NCBI RefSeq assembly: GCF_000003815.2 | Contig: NC_049979.1 | Coordinates: forward strand, 23,270,366 to 23,324,140 | Reading direction: 5' to 3' | DNA length: 53,775 nt | From: Branchiostoma floridae | Taxonomy: Eukaryota; Chordata; Leptocardii; Amphioxiformes; Branchiostomatidae | Shown: positions 11,137 through 22,632 of the stretch, piece after piece | Numbering within the stretch: the stretch's first letter is position 1 | Layout: every line of letters starts with the position of its first letter | Translations under genes and position numbers: made by a program | Notes under the pieces: model-generated | Database searches by the model: none | Seen by the model: the letters and a program-made list of their open reading frames with translations, nothing else | What the model was told of the DNA's origin: nothing

Positions 11137-14100
11137 TCATCTATGACTGTGACTGTGACCATGTTCTGTTGTTGACTTTTGTCCAGCCCCACCGCTAGCA
11201 CCAAATAGATCAGTAGGCTGATAGGTCCTGAGTGGTATCCTGCCCCCAGTATTAGCGGCAGGCCCCAGGGTCATGTGACTGGGTGCAGTGGTGCCAGTAC
11301 CGTACAGCCTGGTGCCAGGCTGGTGCAGGGAGGGGCCTGCAGGGGAACCTATGGGGGTGATGGTGGACAGGTTAGGGGCGAGGGGAGGGAGGGACTGGAA
11401 AGGGTTGATGGCCGGGACAGAGGAGTCCAGTCCAGGTTTGGCAGGTGTGCTAGTGTATGGCTGGCGGGGGGCGTAGCTGGAGGAAGACAGGGATGCTCTT
11501 GTCCAGTCGTCCTTGAAGATGTGGATGGTCAGTACAGTCACCAGGTTGGACAGGCGATTGGTTACATGTGCCAAAACCATCTAAAAACAACAACAACAAT
11601 ACATCAGTGGTCATTATGCAAAGATGGCTATAATGCAAAGATCACTGATATTCTCTGAAGTCCCAAATGTGTCACAAGGATTTAGATACACATTATATAT
11701 TAATAACAGGTTTATAACGTGGTACAGCAATCTTCATAATATTTCTAGGACAAATTACATGTACATGTCTTACCTGCTCATTTGCATCTCTTCTGATCCT
11801 AACATGAAGTGAGCCAGCCTGAAAGTAGAAAATGGGCAATTGATTTCATTTTACTATTAGATTCTAAAGTACACTCTTTATTGTTTTTTTTGTACCCTTT
11901 TGAGAAATCTGCCATTCCAATGTGCACACCAAACATGAATATACGTACCAGAACACCATATATAGCACCAGTAAAATACATCATGTGCATGTACATGTTG
12001 TAAGTCTTAATACTCACCAAAGTTCCAAATGAGACAGTCCAGAAATGTTCATTTCTGAATTCCAGCACCCCATCCAGAGTTGATGCCTGTAATAAAGAGA
12101 GAAACACTGTATAGTTATCTCATGATTCTATATTCCAACCAAGTCATCATTCTTGATCGCCAACATTTCTTTAAACTAGAAATAGCAGAAGTGCAGGGAA
12201 CCCACCTCTCTCAGACATTTGTCCAACTGTCCTATTATATGAGATGGAGTCGTCTGAAAATAAAAAGGGTACATTCTGATGATTTTGTCAGAAAACAAGT
12301 CAAGAGTATTATTCAACTACATTGAGTTACTCAACATTTGACTCTGTAATTTGACTCAAGGCCTAGGGAACAATAAGTGGCTTTTTTATTACTGCCACTA
12401 TCACAGATCATGTCAGGAAAGATAATAAACAAAAAATAATCATCAAAGTCTGGTAATGTCTGTCATTAAAGCCACTGTCACAGAGTCATCAAGCATTTGT
12501 TGATTTCCAAGGGGTACCTGAATTTGAAAATCATGTTTTTTTTCAGCTCAAAATCTACCCCATCACATTGGATGGCGCTTTGGGACCAATGAACATCGAG
12601 ACAACACTGGGTGTAAGATGGCTGAGAATGTTATTTAGAGCTGGCAAATTCATTGCCTGATTGATTTCCTGCTATTTACTGTAGCATGAAAAGGCCACCA
12701 CTAACCTGTAGGAGAATCCTGCCACTGTACACAGACATGGGGAACATGGTGCCGACGGTCATGATGGCTATGGAGATGGCTGCAAATGTATCTGCACGGA
12801 AATAATTGCTGGGAAGAAAAGACGATAACAATAACTTTCTTGAACCCAGGAAATGACACAAAAAAGAAAAATCAAAATGTAGCTTAAAAAATATCGAGTA
12901 GTATTTTTTTAAATGGGATGACATTAAGCCTTTACTTGATCTCTATGAGCATGTCTGTGATGAAGAGGGCCAGGGCCCCTGCAACAGCAATGAGAGGCAG
13001 GGGGTTGATCCTGGGTAGTAACAAGGTACTCAGTCCTGGAATAACGCTGCACAGACTGAAAATGAAGCATCATTACATTAGTACACAATCTTTCACAACA
13101 CATTGCTCAACACAAGAAAGTTCATAAAGAACAGTAAAGCATAGCATGATGCTTACTAGGACAAAGATTTCACTTTGCTAACATTTAAAGATATTTAAGT
13201 ATGATAGGAGAAAATTCAACTGTACATACCACACAGTGTGCAATGACCACAAATGTATGCCCTTTCCTAAACAAAAACGAAAGCTACAAATTCTATTTTA
13301 AAAGAATCACATTTACCTTCTACTTATGTCTGCAACATGCTCCTGTAGCCAACTGGAGCTAGAGGCTGCAGTAGAGAGAAATAATAGCCAAAGATCACAT
13401 GGGGAAACAGCACTGTTAGTTCTCACTCTAGCAAAGTAATCTTAGTTGCAAAACTGTTGCATTAGGTCTAGAAAAATCAATGTTGTGTTTTCTACTACGT
13501 CTTTTTTAAAGTCTTTAAAGAGTTTCTTCATCAGTTCGTTTGAAAATTACATGTGCCTTCCCAGCAGTCGACCCAAAACAAGAATAGGGGCAGTAAGCTT
13601 TTGCAAGGGTTGGTCGAGTGATGGAAAGCACAACACTTTTTTCTGCAGTGTTGGACTTCTAGTAGGTTGCTCATCTTCACATATGGCCTACTCACCCTCA
13701 GACACATGCTGGAATGCCTTGTTGGTGACAAAGTAGGTAGACACAAAGTGGACAGCAAAGCCAAAGGCCGTGCCGACCAACAGTCTACCCCTGTAAGTTA
13801 AACAACATGTTGAAGTGTTGACTGAACTCGTGATAGAGATGGAATCACATTATGTAATTGTAAGTGCTAGTACAAGACATGGGTCAAACGACAAAGTGTT
13901 TCTTCAGATTTGACAACACATTTTTAATAAAGTTTTTATGCTTTCTTCATAATTTATTGTGAATTTCTTGCCAATCCTATCTTTTCCTACCAGTTAGCAT
14001 GACCATTTTTGGACCCAGGCCAAGCCAACCTTCCTGTCCTGCCAATCCCCAATTACACCATCTTCTGTCTCACATCCTGCCACTCTGCATGATTAAAATA

Positions 14101-17100
14101 GCTATAGACACACACTAAAACAAGCAAACTCACAGAACAAAAACAATACCTCAGTTGTCATATCAGAATATTTTGAAGGAAAACTTACGTGTGGACATCA
14201 TGATGGTGCAGCAGCCTTTCAATACTGCAAGAATAAACAGCACAAATGATATACATTTCGTAAATAGTTTGGAATACAAATGTAGTTGGTACTTGTTCAA
14301 AATGCAAAGTTGGGAAGAACTGTGTCAATAAATATTAGACATCCTGGTATAAGATACACAAATTATGAATACATCAGTAATGCCAGCAACTAGATAGGTT
14401 TTGGAAATGTTCAGACTGTCTTAGACATGCCAGATACAGTAACAGTATTCGCTATCTCTAGTCAGTGACTGATGTTACTACTGTACCTTTCTTTAACCAC
14501 AAACAGTTGCCCCAGCTGGGCCAACGTTGTGCTGGTAAACACTGCAAGGACCTCAAATCTTTCATATCTGAAGGGACAAGGACATAATCCAAGTAAAGCA
14601 TCAGGGACTACATGTTACAAACAACATACTAAAATCTAAAACCTTGAAGTTCACAAGTTTGCTCTATTACTACATTAGGTACTCAGCTATTGCAATACAT
14701 CTTGCAACAATAAAATTGATGAGTCTACTTACTAAGCTACAGCAAAGATGCAACCAAACATGATTAACTAAAGCTTTTACTGAATTTTTAAGGCAGTTTC
14801 AGTTGATACATCAAATACATTAACCATTCTCTCTATTGGTACTTCAAGTTTTAAGCAGTAACTACCGCTACTCACCCAAATGAGAATGCAGGAGTTGGCT
14901 TCTGTATTGAAACCCAGATGCTGATCAAACATGTGACCAGGCTGTAGATATAACAACAGATATGAAGCCATTACCAAACAATTCATGAAAACAGTTGCTT
15001 ACAGTTAGCCCTGAAAAGGGCATGATAAATGCAGAAATTTTGCCAAAAGGCCTGTCATATAGCAATGGTATTCATTGTACAGCACATGTGACTTCTAACA
15101 AAAGGCATTGAACTTGTTACTAAAACCATTATATAACGTCCTTAAAGACACAGTACATGAAGTTGCATTTGGAAAGTGAGCAGATAAGAACAACCTACCA
15201 CAGGATGTCAAACACAGTGAGGTAAGTATATGCCAGCAGAGCTGAAATGAAGAGAAATGATCTATTAATTCCCAACTTTGATGAATACAGTAAATAGCAA
15301 TCACTTTCATACATATATAAATATAGATATAAATCAAACATATCCATCATTACATGTTGTACATATAAAATATTGTGGCATCAACCCTTCCAATAAATCA
15401 GCTCATATTATCTTCAATACATTATTGACTTGTACTATACAGTATCAGAATCATTAGGTTTATATAAGGTGTACATAGGGACACCTTATACCTCCTTGAT
15501 GTAAACAAACTTGTAAAATAAAATAAAAAGTCTTGTGTACATCAAAAACATTCAGTATTCTCAGTGTGAGTGATTCTCAATTTCCCATGTTACTTACAAG
15601 ACAAGAAGAAACAGTGTACTGACCCATACTCCCTGTGGTCCTACACCACACAAACAACACCAGGGTACACAGCACATTCAGCACTGCTATGAACATCACC
15701 CTCCTGGCCTGTAGTTGAATGTACATGTGTGTATGGTTTGAATAAGTAAAATTTGAAAATCATAATACATGTAATTCAAATGTCATTTTGTTATAATACA
15801 AGCATATTGAAGACATTTCATGCATGATAGCAAAATACAATGTACACAACAGTCTCAGACTTCGAGTTTGGCGCAAGATTAATTCTATTGTAAACCAACA
15901 GAAATAACCAACTCATTTCAGGATCTATCTTTACTGGTTATTTTCCTGAAAATAAGTGAAGACATTGAAATCATTACCATTTTAAACTGTTTTTAAAAGT
16001 CTAGAAGATACACATCAATAACATCATATATGTACTACATCTTCTAAGACAATAGACAATTGTTATTAAGATTTCATATATTAGAATTTAGATAACTGAT
16101 TAGGTCAGTTAGTACAAAATTACGTACATAACTGTATTTCCTAATCTCTTTGTTCTCTCAAATTTGTTCTTTGTACAATCAGCTTACCCTTCTCTCTGCT
16201 AACACTCTCCCAACTTCCCTTGCGGCTCTGGTCAGAAGTCCTGCCTGGGACTTAAATGGGTGGAAGTTTTCCTACCAAATAGAATAGAAGCATGTCAAAA
16301 TTCTCAGTCAAAATAGATAAATCTTATGATACTGGTCAAATAAATGTGTGGGAAACAAATAACTTTATGTCATAAAACCAACTTCACTGATGCTAGTCTT
16401 ACAGGTAGCCTGTGTTTACACAAGCTCTCGCTGGCTGGAGTTAATTACGGCGGCAGCAATTGTAGGGCCGGCCACTTGGGGCGCTATTGTAGTCAGGCTA
16501 GTCTTACAGGTATGAACATGTAAGAGAAGCATTAAATCAATTCCTTTGAAATTCAAGAAAATTAAGGCTCTGTTTTCTTACCATTGACAGAGATTCAGTC
16601 CCCAAATGAACTCGATTCCACAGTGCTGGAAACAATCATACATGTAAGTTAGCATGCAAAAACATTTGATGTGCCACAGAATACATGTGGGGTATTCCTG
16701 GTATATTCCTGTAGGTCTACCATATGTGATAAAACTGTTTTCAAACAGGCATGATGGGGTTATCAGGAGTATCCATATCTTTATATCAGCAGATGTGGTC
16801 ACGTCAAATGATAATCCAAAGGAATGCTACAGGGGTCAGGCTTTTTACCGGAAAACAGAGGAAAACACAGTTAAACACCGGAAAACACATGAAGGAGTGT
16901 ATAATCTACTGAAATACAGTATGTTTTGATGAGTAAACATGACAGGTCGCTATGTTTTGCCACAGAATAATCTACATTTGGTCCTGGAATGAAGAAATCG
17001 TCAGAAAATGCATGAGACGACGGGCCGGACAGCCGCCGCCACCCGGCGGCCATGTTTGTTTTCATTGCAGAATACATGTTTGTTTAGCGGGGTCTGATAC

Positions 17101-17800
17101 TTTCACAACAAGACAGCTGATACCTACCGAACTTCAGTGCAAAAATCTGTTATATATTGGCATTGATATATATGAATCTACTCGGATTGTGATAAGAATC
17201 TGTTTTCTGTATTTCTTAATAATTTATAAAGCTTGCTTCTTCTAGCCGTCAACGTTACATAATTTTGCACAATCAGCACGTCCAGTCCGCCGGGTGGCGG
17301 CGGCGGTCTGGCCCGTAGTCTCAAGCATTTTCTGACGATTTCTTCATTCCAGGACCATATGTAGATTATTCTGTGGCAAAACATAGCGACCTGTCATGTT
17401 TACTCATCAAAACATACTGTATTTCAGTAGATTATACACTCCTTCATGTGTTTTCCGGTGTTTAACTGTGTTTTCCTCTGTTTTCCGGTAAAAAGCCTGA
17501 CCGATGCTACAGCGGTTTATATAGTACAACCTTTACTTCTTCTTTATCATTAATCCTATGACAATTTGTCAATGAAGAAGAAGACTTCAGTCGTCTGATG
17601 GCAATTGTATGGAGGCGAAACCTACAAATATACGCGGCAAACGTCCAGAAACTCCATGGCGTTCAAAAAATACGTTCAGACTTACCCGAGCCCTTATCCG
17701 GCACTACGTCGGGGAGAGTTTTGTCGACATTTTCAGCGGGAATGTTCACAGAAACCGTCCCCTGTGACCCTGATGATGTCCCCGTCGCTCTGTTGTACAT
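11137..17800 (-). CDS. SLC30A6: Zinc transporter family protein ZnT6 (16 exons, 508 aa)
   Basis: Exons from 5' to 3' are 17800-17686, 16625-16582, 16271-16188, 15708-15624, 15241-15199, 14941-14876, 14567-14487, 14224-14189, 13790-13696, 13365-13317, 13055-12936, 12808-12706, 12253-12206, 12086-12018, 11818-11774 and 11580-11137. All borders are GT/AG and the phases sum to 509 codons. Diagnostic ZnT6 strings include AYTYLTVFD (TM2), FEVLAVF, WLQEHVADISRS (TM5), NPLPLIAVAGALALF, GTMFPMSVYSG, STLDGVLEFRNEHFW and MVLAHVTNRL. As in vertebrate ZnT6 the TM2 HxxxD metal site is degenerate (L117 where His is expected, D121 kept), while H226-V-A-D229 remains in TM5. ZnT6 is known to pair with ZnT5 in the early secretory pathway to load zinc into ectoenzymes. 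The last exon is proline/serine-rich and ends EHGHSHSHR. The start at 17800 follows an in-frame stop upstream. Confidence 0.9.
15425..15545. mobile_element. Possible non-LTR retrotransposon 3' tail
   Basis: In SLC30A6 intron 4, the text ACACCTTATACCTCCTTGATG is followed by a short A-rich tail (AAAATAAAATAAAAAG). An anonymous 3' end followed by an AAAAT-type tail is typical of 5'-truncated non-LTR insertions. No coding remnant is present, so the call is weak. Confidence 0.3.
16392..16512. mobile_element. 89-bp insertion flanked by perfect 16-bp direct repeats
   Basis: GCTAGTCTTACAGGTA occurs at 16392-16407 and again at 16497-16512, enclosing 89 bp of GC-rich sequence in an otherwise AT-rich intron (SLC30A6 intron 2). 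The insert begins GCCTGTG and ends CAG, so the boundary TA-GCCTG...CAGGC-TA also gives 7-bp inverted repeats. A 16-bp target duplication would suit retroposition; the TA reading would suit a tiny mariner-type MITE. Confidence 0.45.
16824..16832. repeat. Left 9-bp target site duplication of the Mutator-like element
   Basis: ATGCTACAG, identical to the copy at 17504-17512 that abuts the right end of the inverted-repeat element. Confidence 0.8.
16833..17503. mobile_element. 671-bp Mutator-like foldback element with 9-bp target duplication
   Basis: The arms at 16833-17049 and 17287-17503 are 217-bp inverted repeats with only scattered mismatches (for example the terminal base, and differences near 16974 and 17010-17030). 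The ends read GGGTCAGGCTTTTTACCGG, and its reverse complement beginning CGGTCAGGC. The sequence ATGCTACAG flanks both sides exactly (16824-16832 and 17504-17512). Long arms with a 9-bp target duplication are the signature of Mutator-like (MULE) nonautonomous elements. The 237-bp centre is AT-rich and has no transposase. It sits in intron 1 of SLC30A6. The mirrored peptide frames on both strands are by-products of the arms. Confidence 0.82.
17504..17512. repeat. Right 9-bp target site duplication of the Mutator-like element
   Basis: ATGCTACAG, the exact match of 16824-16832 on the other side of the element. Confidence 0.8.
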
Positions 17801-18377
17801 TTTGCTTGTCCAGGAATTTAAGTTTCTGATTTCCTTTCCTAAAATGACGCGTGGAATGTCTTACGTGAACCAAAGGCAACCATTTTGTGTCAAAGGTCAA
17901 TGGACTTTCTCATGTTTAAAAAATAGGTATGAACAATTAATTAAAATAAGTAAACTAATCTTATATTTAGTAGCAGTAACGAAATTGTAGGATCTATAGA
18001 TTCATTTACAAGCTTATAATTTAAACTAGGTATCAATGGACTGTGATTTTTTGTGTGAAATGTTTATATATGCATTTTTATAAGTATCCATAAGCATTTA
18101 TTTTATACAATGGTGGAGTCTGGTTTGCCCTTGCACATTGGTTCTGTCGTCAGTTCCAACGCTGGAAGTTGCTTCACTGATATACTTGAGGATACTTGAT
18201 GATTCATCGGTGAAGATGACCCTTTTCCTTTCCTAAGGAGGGACAGTTTTACCTCTGAACATTGTAATATCCTCAAGGAGATTGAAAGTCATTGAACATT
18301 GGTTGAGAACAGAATTCAACAGATTCAAGTTTCAACAAAAACATTGCTTGAGAGGTGAAAAGCAGAGCCATCAGAAC
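17801..18377. promoter_or_regulatory. Head-to-head upstream region of SLC30A6 and CEBPZOS
   Basis: The SLC30A6 start codon (17800, minus) and the CEBPZOS start codon (18378, plus) are separated by 577 bp. Both 5' UTRs and a shared promoter must fit here unless further upstream exons exist. No canonical TATA box is evident. The bidirectional-promoter reading is inference. Confidence 0.4.
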
Positions 18378-19572
18378 ATGCGTGCGACCTTGATTAAGGC
18401 AGTCCTGTTTGCGGAAGTTGGGTTTATTGGAGCAAGCTATATTGTTTGGCATAGGATGAACACAAGTCAAGGTAAGATCTTGTATATGATCATATTATAT
18501 CTGTATAATATGATAGGTGTTACAACTAGAGGAATCTGGTGCAATGGAGCAGTCATCTGGGAAGGATTCTTATGACATATTATATTTGTCTTCTTCATCT
18601 CGAAACAAATAAGGTAAATGACCAGGACCAGGTGGCTGATACCATACTACTGTTATTGGTAAAATTTGCAGAATGGATTACAGAATGTAGCAAGTGACAG
18701 GACAGCTAGAGAGGCTGGTCACCAAATGATGTGTTTGATCAATAAACAGCAATAATTTGTTTAATAGGCTAGACATTCTAACGATTTTGCATTTGCCTGC
18801 AAATGTAACCTTTCTGGTTTTATTATTATTGTAATGATTTAGACATAATGTTAAAGTGTCCTTTTTTTTACAGATTTCAGGTACTACATGCACAAAAAAT
18901 GGCCATCTGTCCTAGAGGGTGAGTATTCTAGAGCTCTGTATTGTAAGTTTTGGAGAACTTAATGGACCTTTTAATTATTTCAGACTGGCAAACTATTACA
19001 TGTTGTGTATGATGAAGGTGTGTTATTACTTTATCATATTGGATCACAGCCTCACCTTAGAATGTTAGACTACAGACTTCTTTATCACTGTCCAGAACCT
19101 GAGGTGCAGGTGGTGAATCTTCTTATCATTTGTGTGCAGAAAATGAATAGATAAAGTGATGCCATGTTTCTTGGCGTATAGGATACTTCAAAGAGTTTTA
19201 CAGCAGTTACAAATGTTAGACAGTGACTCATTGACATTTTTGAGTCTTTTGGCCAAAAAAAAAAGAAATTTTACTGATTATTAAACTTGTACTCCATTGT
19301 CAGAAGTAACAAGACAATACTGTACTAAGTATGCCAGCTAACTGGAATGTGTATTGAGGAATGTGTATCGCAATGAATGCTGGGATGGTCGGTTTTCCCC
19401 TCCTAACTGCCCTGGGCTAGTACTTACTATCATATGATGGCTGTTTTTTTGTTCCCTGTCTCAAGGATTCTACAAGACTGGAGAAATGGCAGGATACAGA
19501 CAAGCCAGAATAGAAGACTACAGGACTTGGGGTCTGCCTCATCCCTTTGAAGATCTGCCAAAGAAGAGCTGA
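18378..19572 (+). CDS. CEBPZOS: CEBPZOS-like small mitochondrial membrane protein (3 exons, 81 aa)
   Basis: Exons are 18378-18471, 18874-18918 and 19466-19572, giving 82 codons with consistent phases. The protein starts MRATLIKAVLFAEVGFIGASY, an N-terminal membrane segment, followed by HRMNTSQDFR, the most conserved block of CEBPZOS proteins, then MHKKWPSVLEGFYK and a tyrosine/arginine-rich tail. Human CEBPZOS is 80 aa and is a mitochondrial membrane protein of poorly known function. The frame extends upstream of 18378 but contains no ATG there, so this is the first possible start. The name refers to the human gene lying antisense to CEBPZ; CEBPZ is not next to it here. Confidence 0.85.
18683..18730. 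repeat. Copy of the TAGCAAGTGACAGGACAG repeat family
   Basis: AATGTAGCAAGTGACAGGAC followed by GCTGGTCACCA. The same string occurs at 7806-7855 and, inverted, at 27353-27397. Inside CEBPZOS intron 1. Confidence 0.45.
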
Positions 19573-20202
19573 TACAGCCATGAAAGATTTCCCAGGAAAA
19601 CTTTCTGAAGAAAATGCCTAAGAAACCCAACTGAGTCAAATACTTTCTGGAGAAATATACTTCTCATGTAGGTTTATTACATTAGTAGGCAATTAGTAGT
19701 ATATTGTAGCAGTACCTGATTTGAAGCAGTGATACAACAGTTGATCAAAGTTAACAGTTGTATTTCCTTACTCTAGGTTACTGTCACAGTCAGCTAGTCA
19801 GGCTTTGTATTGTGGAATGTGAAAAACAATGAATCCTGAGATGGTTACTTTTCACCCGACTGCCCTTGTGTAAACGGGTTGTGATAGACAGTGATATCAT
19901 TTACTGATCTATGTGTATTACATGTATTATATTGTCCTAAACATGTCATCTTCTTTGACATTAGTTAAGTTTTCCTGATCAATTGACTTCTTGTGTTTGG
20001 ACTTGTTAAAACTGACTAGTGACAATGGTTTCAAGACCTAGATTTTTAGATGGTCTTATTACTTGACAATGAGTGAAATGATGAGTGCTTCCAGTCCATA
20101 TTCCTGAATACACATTTATTACCTAACTCAAGAAAGTTGTTTTCGGCAGTGTTTGTGTGCATGTGGATGAACAGCATAACTCCAGAATACCTGGATGGAT
20201 TT

Positions 20203-20384
20203 GAAGGCAGTTCAATCTCTACAACTGGATAAAAATCGTACATTACGTCCGAACTTTTTGAGTGACATCCATCACTCTTCTTCAGCATCACTCAAGTGAC
20301 ATTGACAAGAGTGATGGATGTCAACTGACACGTCAAGAAATGAATACCCAATTTTTATCCAGTTGTTGAGATTGAATTGCCTTT
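20203..20384. mobile_element. 182-bp MITE with 34-bp inverted repeats
   Basis: The left arm (20203-20236) and right arm (20351-20384) pair as GAAGGCAGTTCAATCTCTAC / AAAGGCAATTCAATCTCAAC followed by AACTGGATAAAAAT, with about four mismatches in 34 bp. An inner pair also folds: TGACATCCATCACTCT against AGAGTGATGGATGTCA. A similar inner block (GAGTGACTTCCATCACTATTC) occurs inside the element at 3054-3783, suggesting a shared module. No target duplication is clear. Confidence 0.6.
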
Positions 20385-22397
20385 GCATCTTGTATGCTTG
20401 TCTAACCTTTACTGTTTACTGATATTAGGTATGAGTAATCTTGACGAGACCTTGAAATAATTAGATTTTGGACACCCTAGCAGCTCGTTGCAGCACTGAA
20501 GCAGAACTTCTGGTCTCATTTTCTACATCTCATTGTAATTCTGATGCAATAGCTGTGTGATTGTGTATTCTTTCATCAAAACCCTAATGCCTGAGACAAA
20601 ATAGTGGCGCTCTTTCGCTTTCTGTAGTTGATCAGTATCAGTAGCGTAACTAGTGTTACATGAATATGTGCTATATTTATTCCCTCAAGTAATGAAATGA
20701 CCCAGTTATAAATAAAGACGCAGACACTATAATTGATGGCTTTATACCTTTGTTTTTTTTGGTCTATAAATTGCTCAGTAGAAGTTTGTTCTTTATTCAT
20801 TACCTTAGACTTAGAGGAGCCAGGAGATGTCTTCCACAGATATTAATCAACATCTCATGAAAATAAACAAAATGTACAGAAACACTGTTTTACGGGATAC
20901 AAGTTCCCAGTTACCAACTGCTGGTACCGTTAATGGTCTTCAAGGCATTATGTACTTTACATAATTGTTGCGTACAGGGTTTTCTATTTTAGTTATTTTC
21001 ATTTGCATCACCCCAATTACTACAAGTGAATAAACTACTGCAAAATACAATCTTCTCATCAATGCACTTTGAACTGCCTGCTAGACAAAAGGCCAAGGAT
21101 ATCAGTTACATACTAGTAACTCTAGCATGTTCAAAACAATGCACTACTATAAATATATATCTTCACCTCATTACAATTTGTATTGAAGAGCTGTATTGAA
21201 ACAACACATACTGTATTTGTATGCAAAATAGAGCCTCATAGTCATACTGTGGGAAGCTAGTAGGATGGAAGTGGTCATTTTTTTTTCAAGTAGGTTATTT
21301 TGGCACAGTTTATACAGTTCATTATTCAACATCTTTCCAACTAAGTTAGTGGACCATGGACATTCTGACAAGACAAAAATGTCTTCTAAATAAACTGTAT
21401 TGCCAAATACCTACTTTTTTTTAATGGAAGATACTGATGTAAATCCTAGTTACTGTCACCCTACTAAAAGCACCACTACCATATCAAAATATTGTTGTGG
21501 AATGTGAAAGCTAAAAAATGGCTTTTGGATAAGAATAGCTGTGTAAGGCAAAAGGTTTTCAAAGTCCTGGAATTTACATTGAATTGTTTTAAAACATGGG
21601 TCTGTACACTTCAGTTACTGTAGAGGATAAAACTACTGAGCCATGCAGGAACGTTTTGTAAAGCTGAAAAAACACACAATTTCCAAACATTGGAAGGTAT
21701 CAATAAGGAAGGGCATTGAAAAGTGCATAATTTATACATCTGAATCCTTTTGTACAAAATAGTACAGAAACTGGAAATTGTTATTGTATTCAATCAATGA
21801 TCTAAACACAGCTCTAGTAAGTTACTGAAAGTTAAGTCATTTTCATGTATCAGGTAACCTGAATATCAAGAGTGTTCTGTAGAGTATTATGTCATGCAAG
21901 TAGAGATACCTTTCAACATTAAATCCTTTGTTAATATTTTGTTGTGGCGGTGACTATCAACTACGGAATGTGGTAGTGCATGCTCAAGCTTTTTTTCCTC
22001 AGCAGACAAGACTAACTATCAGGAAGGCACAATGTCTGTCTGCCACCACTTTGTTCATGTTGTCCAAGCTGTGTGTCATCCTGTTCCTCTTCACCTATCA
22101 ACACAGTACTGGATCTGCATGCAACAGAACATCTGAAACAAATTAAAAACACTTGAGTATTGAGTACACAGTACTACACACTGTCAACAGGCAGTAGACC
22201 AACAAGTCATTTCATGGATCAAACGTTGCATGTACAGGTCAAAGGTGAAGGTCCCTAACTTTAAAACAGTCCTTGTCCCCACCAGACTCCATCATTCAGT
22301 TTTCTTAACAATGTACAAGTGTTTTGTTTGTTTCTCTGGGGCTGTCACCTTTGACCTGCACACGCACAGTTGGATCTGTGAACAGGCTTATTCACAG

Positions 22398-22517
22398 TAG
22401 CCTTGGTATCATCCTCTGTAGTGACCAATGCGTTGTGACCAACTTATTTCACTCATGGTTTAATAGCAAGTATAAAAAGTGAGACAGTGGTTACTGAGGA
22501 GGATGGTACCCAGGCTA
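22398..22517. mobile_element. 120-bp MITE with 30-bp inverted repeats and TA flanks
   Basis: The left arm TAGCCTTGGTATCATCCTCT at 22398 mirrors the right arm ending GGATGGTACCCAGGCTA at 22517; the arms span about 30 bp with a few mismatches. The outermost bases are TA on both sides, fitting Tc1/mariner-type insertion. It lies between the CEBPZOS and GNG5-like 3' ends. Confidence 0.6.
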
Positions 22518-22632
22518 TATGTTAATGGTATACACATTGTACAGTTGTGACTTATCATATGAACAACAGTAAAAGACAAACTTTTACACTCACTTGTAGA
22601 GAATCATGACATTGTGCTGCACTTCAGCTCCA

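Larger units (their letters stand above)
19573..22632. other. 3-kb convergent intergenic region, CEBPZOS to GNG5-like
   Basis: No coding gene is visible between the convergent stop codons. The region holds two inverted-repeat elements (20203-20384 and 22398-22517) and otherwise unremarkable AT-rich sequence that probably includes both 3' UTRs. Confidence 0.5.

Noticed and set aside
11275-11658. Plus-strand glycine-rich open frames of 127 and 62 codons
   Set aside because: Antisense shadow of the GC-rich last exon of SLC30A6.
16952-17384. Near-identical peptides beginning MFCHRIIYIWSWNEE on both strands
   Set aside because: They are mirror translations of the two arms of the inverted-repeat transposon, not genes.
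17598-17990. Plus-strand open frames of 130 and 74 codons
   Set aside because: They lie opposite SLC30A6 exon 1 (17686-17800), which has matching splice phase and an upstream stop; the plus-strand frames have no family features.
18282-18377. A 32-residue N-terminal extension of CEBPZOS
   Set aside because: The frame begins with TTG, not ATG; the first ATG is at 18378 and matches the family length.
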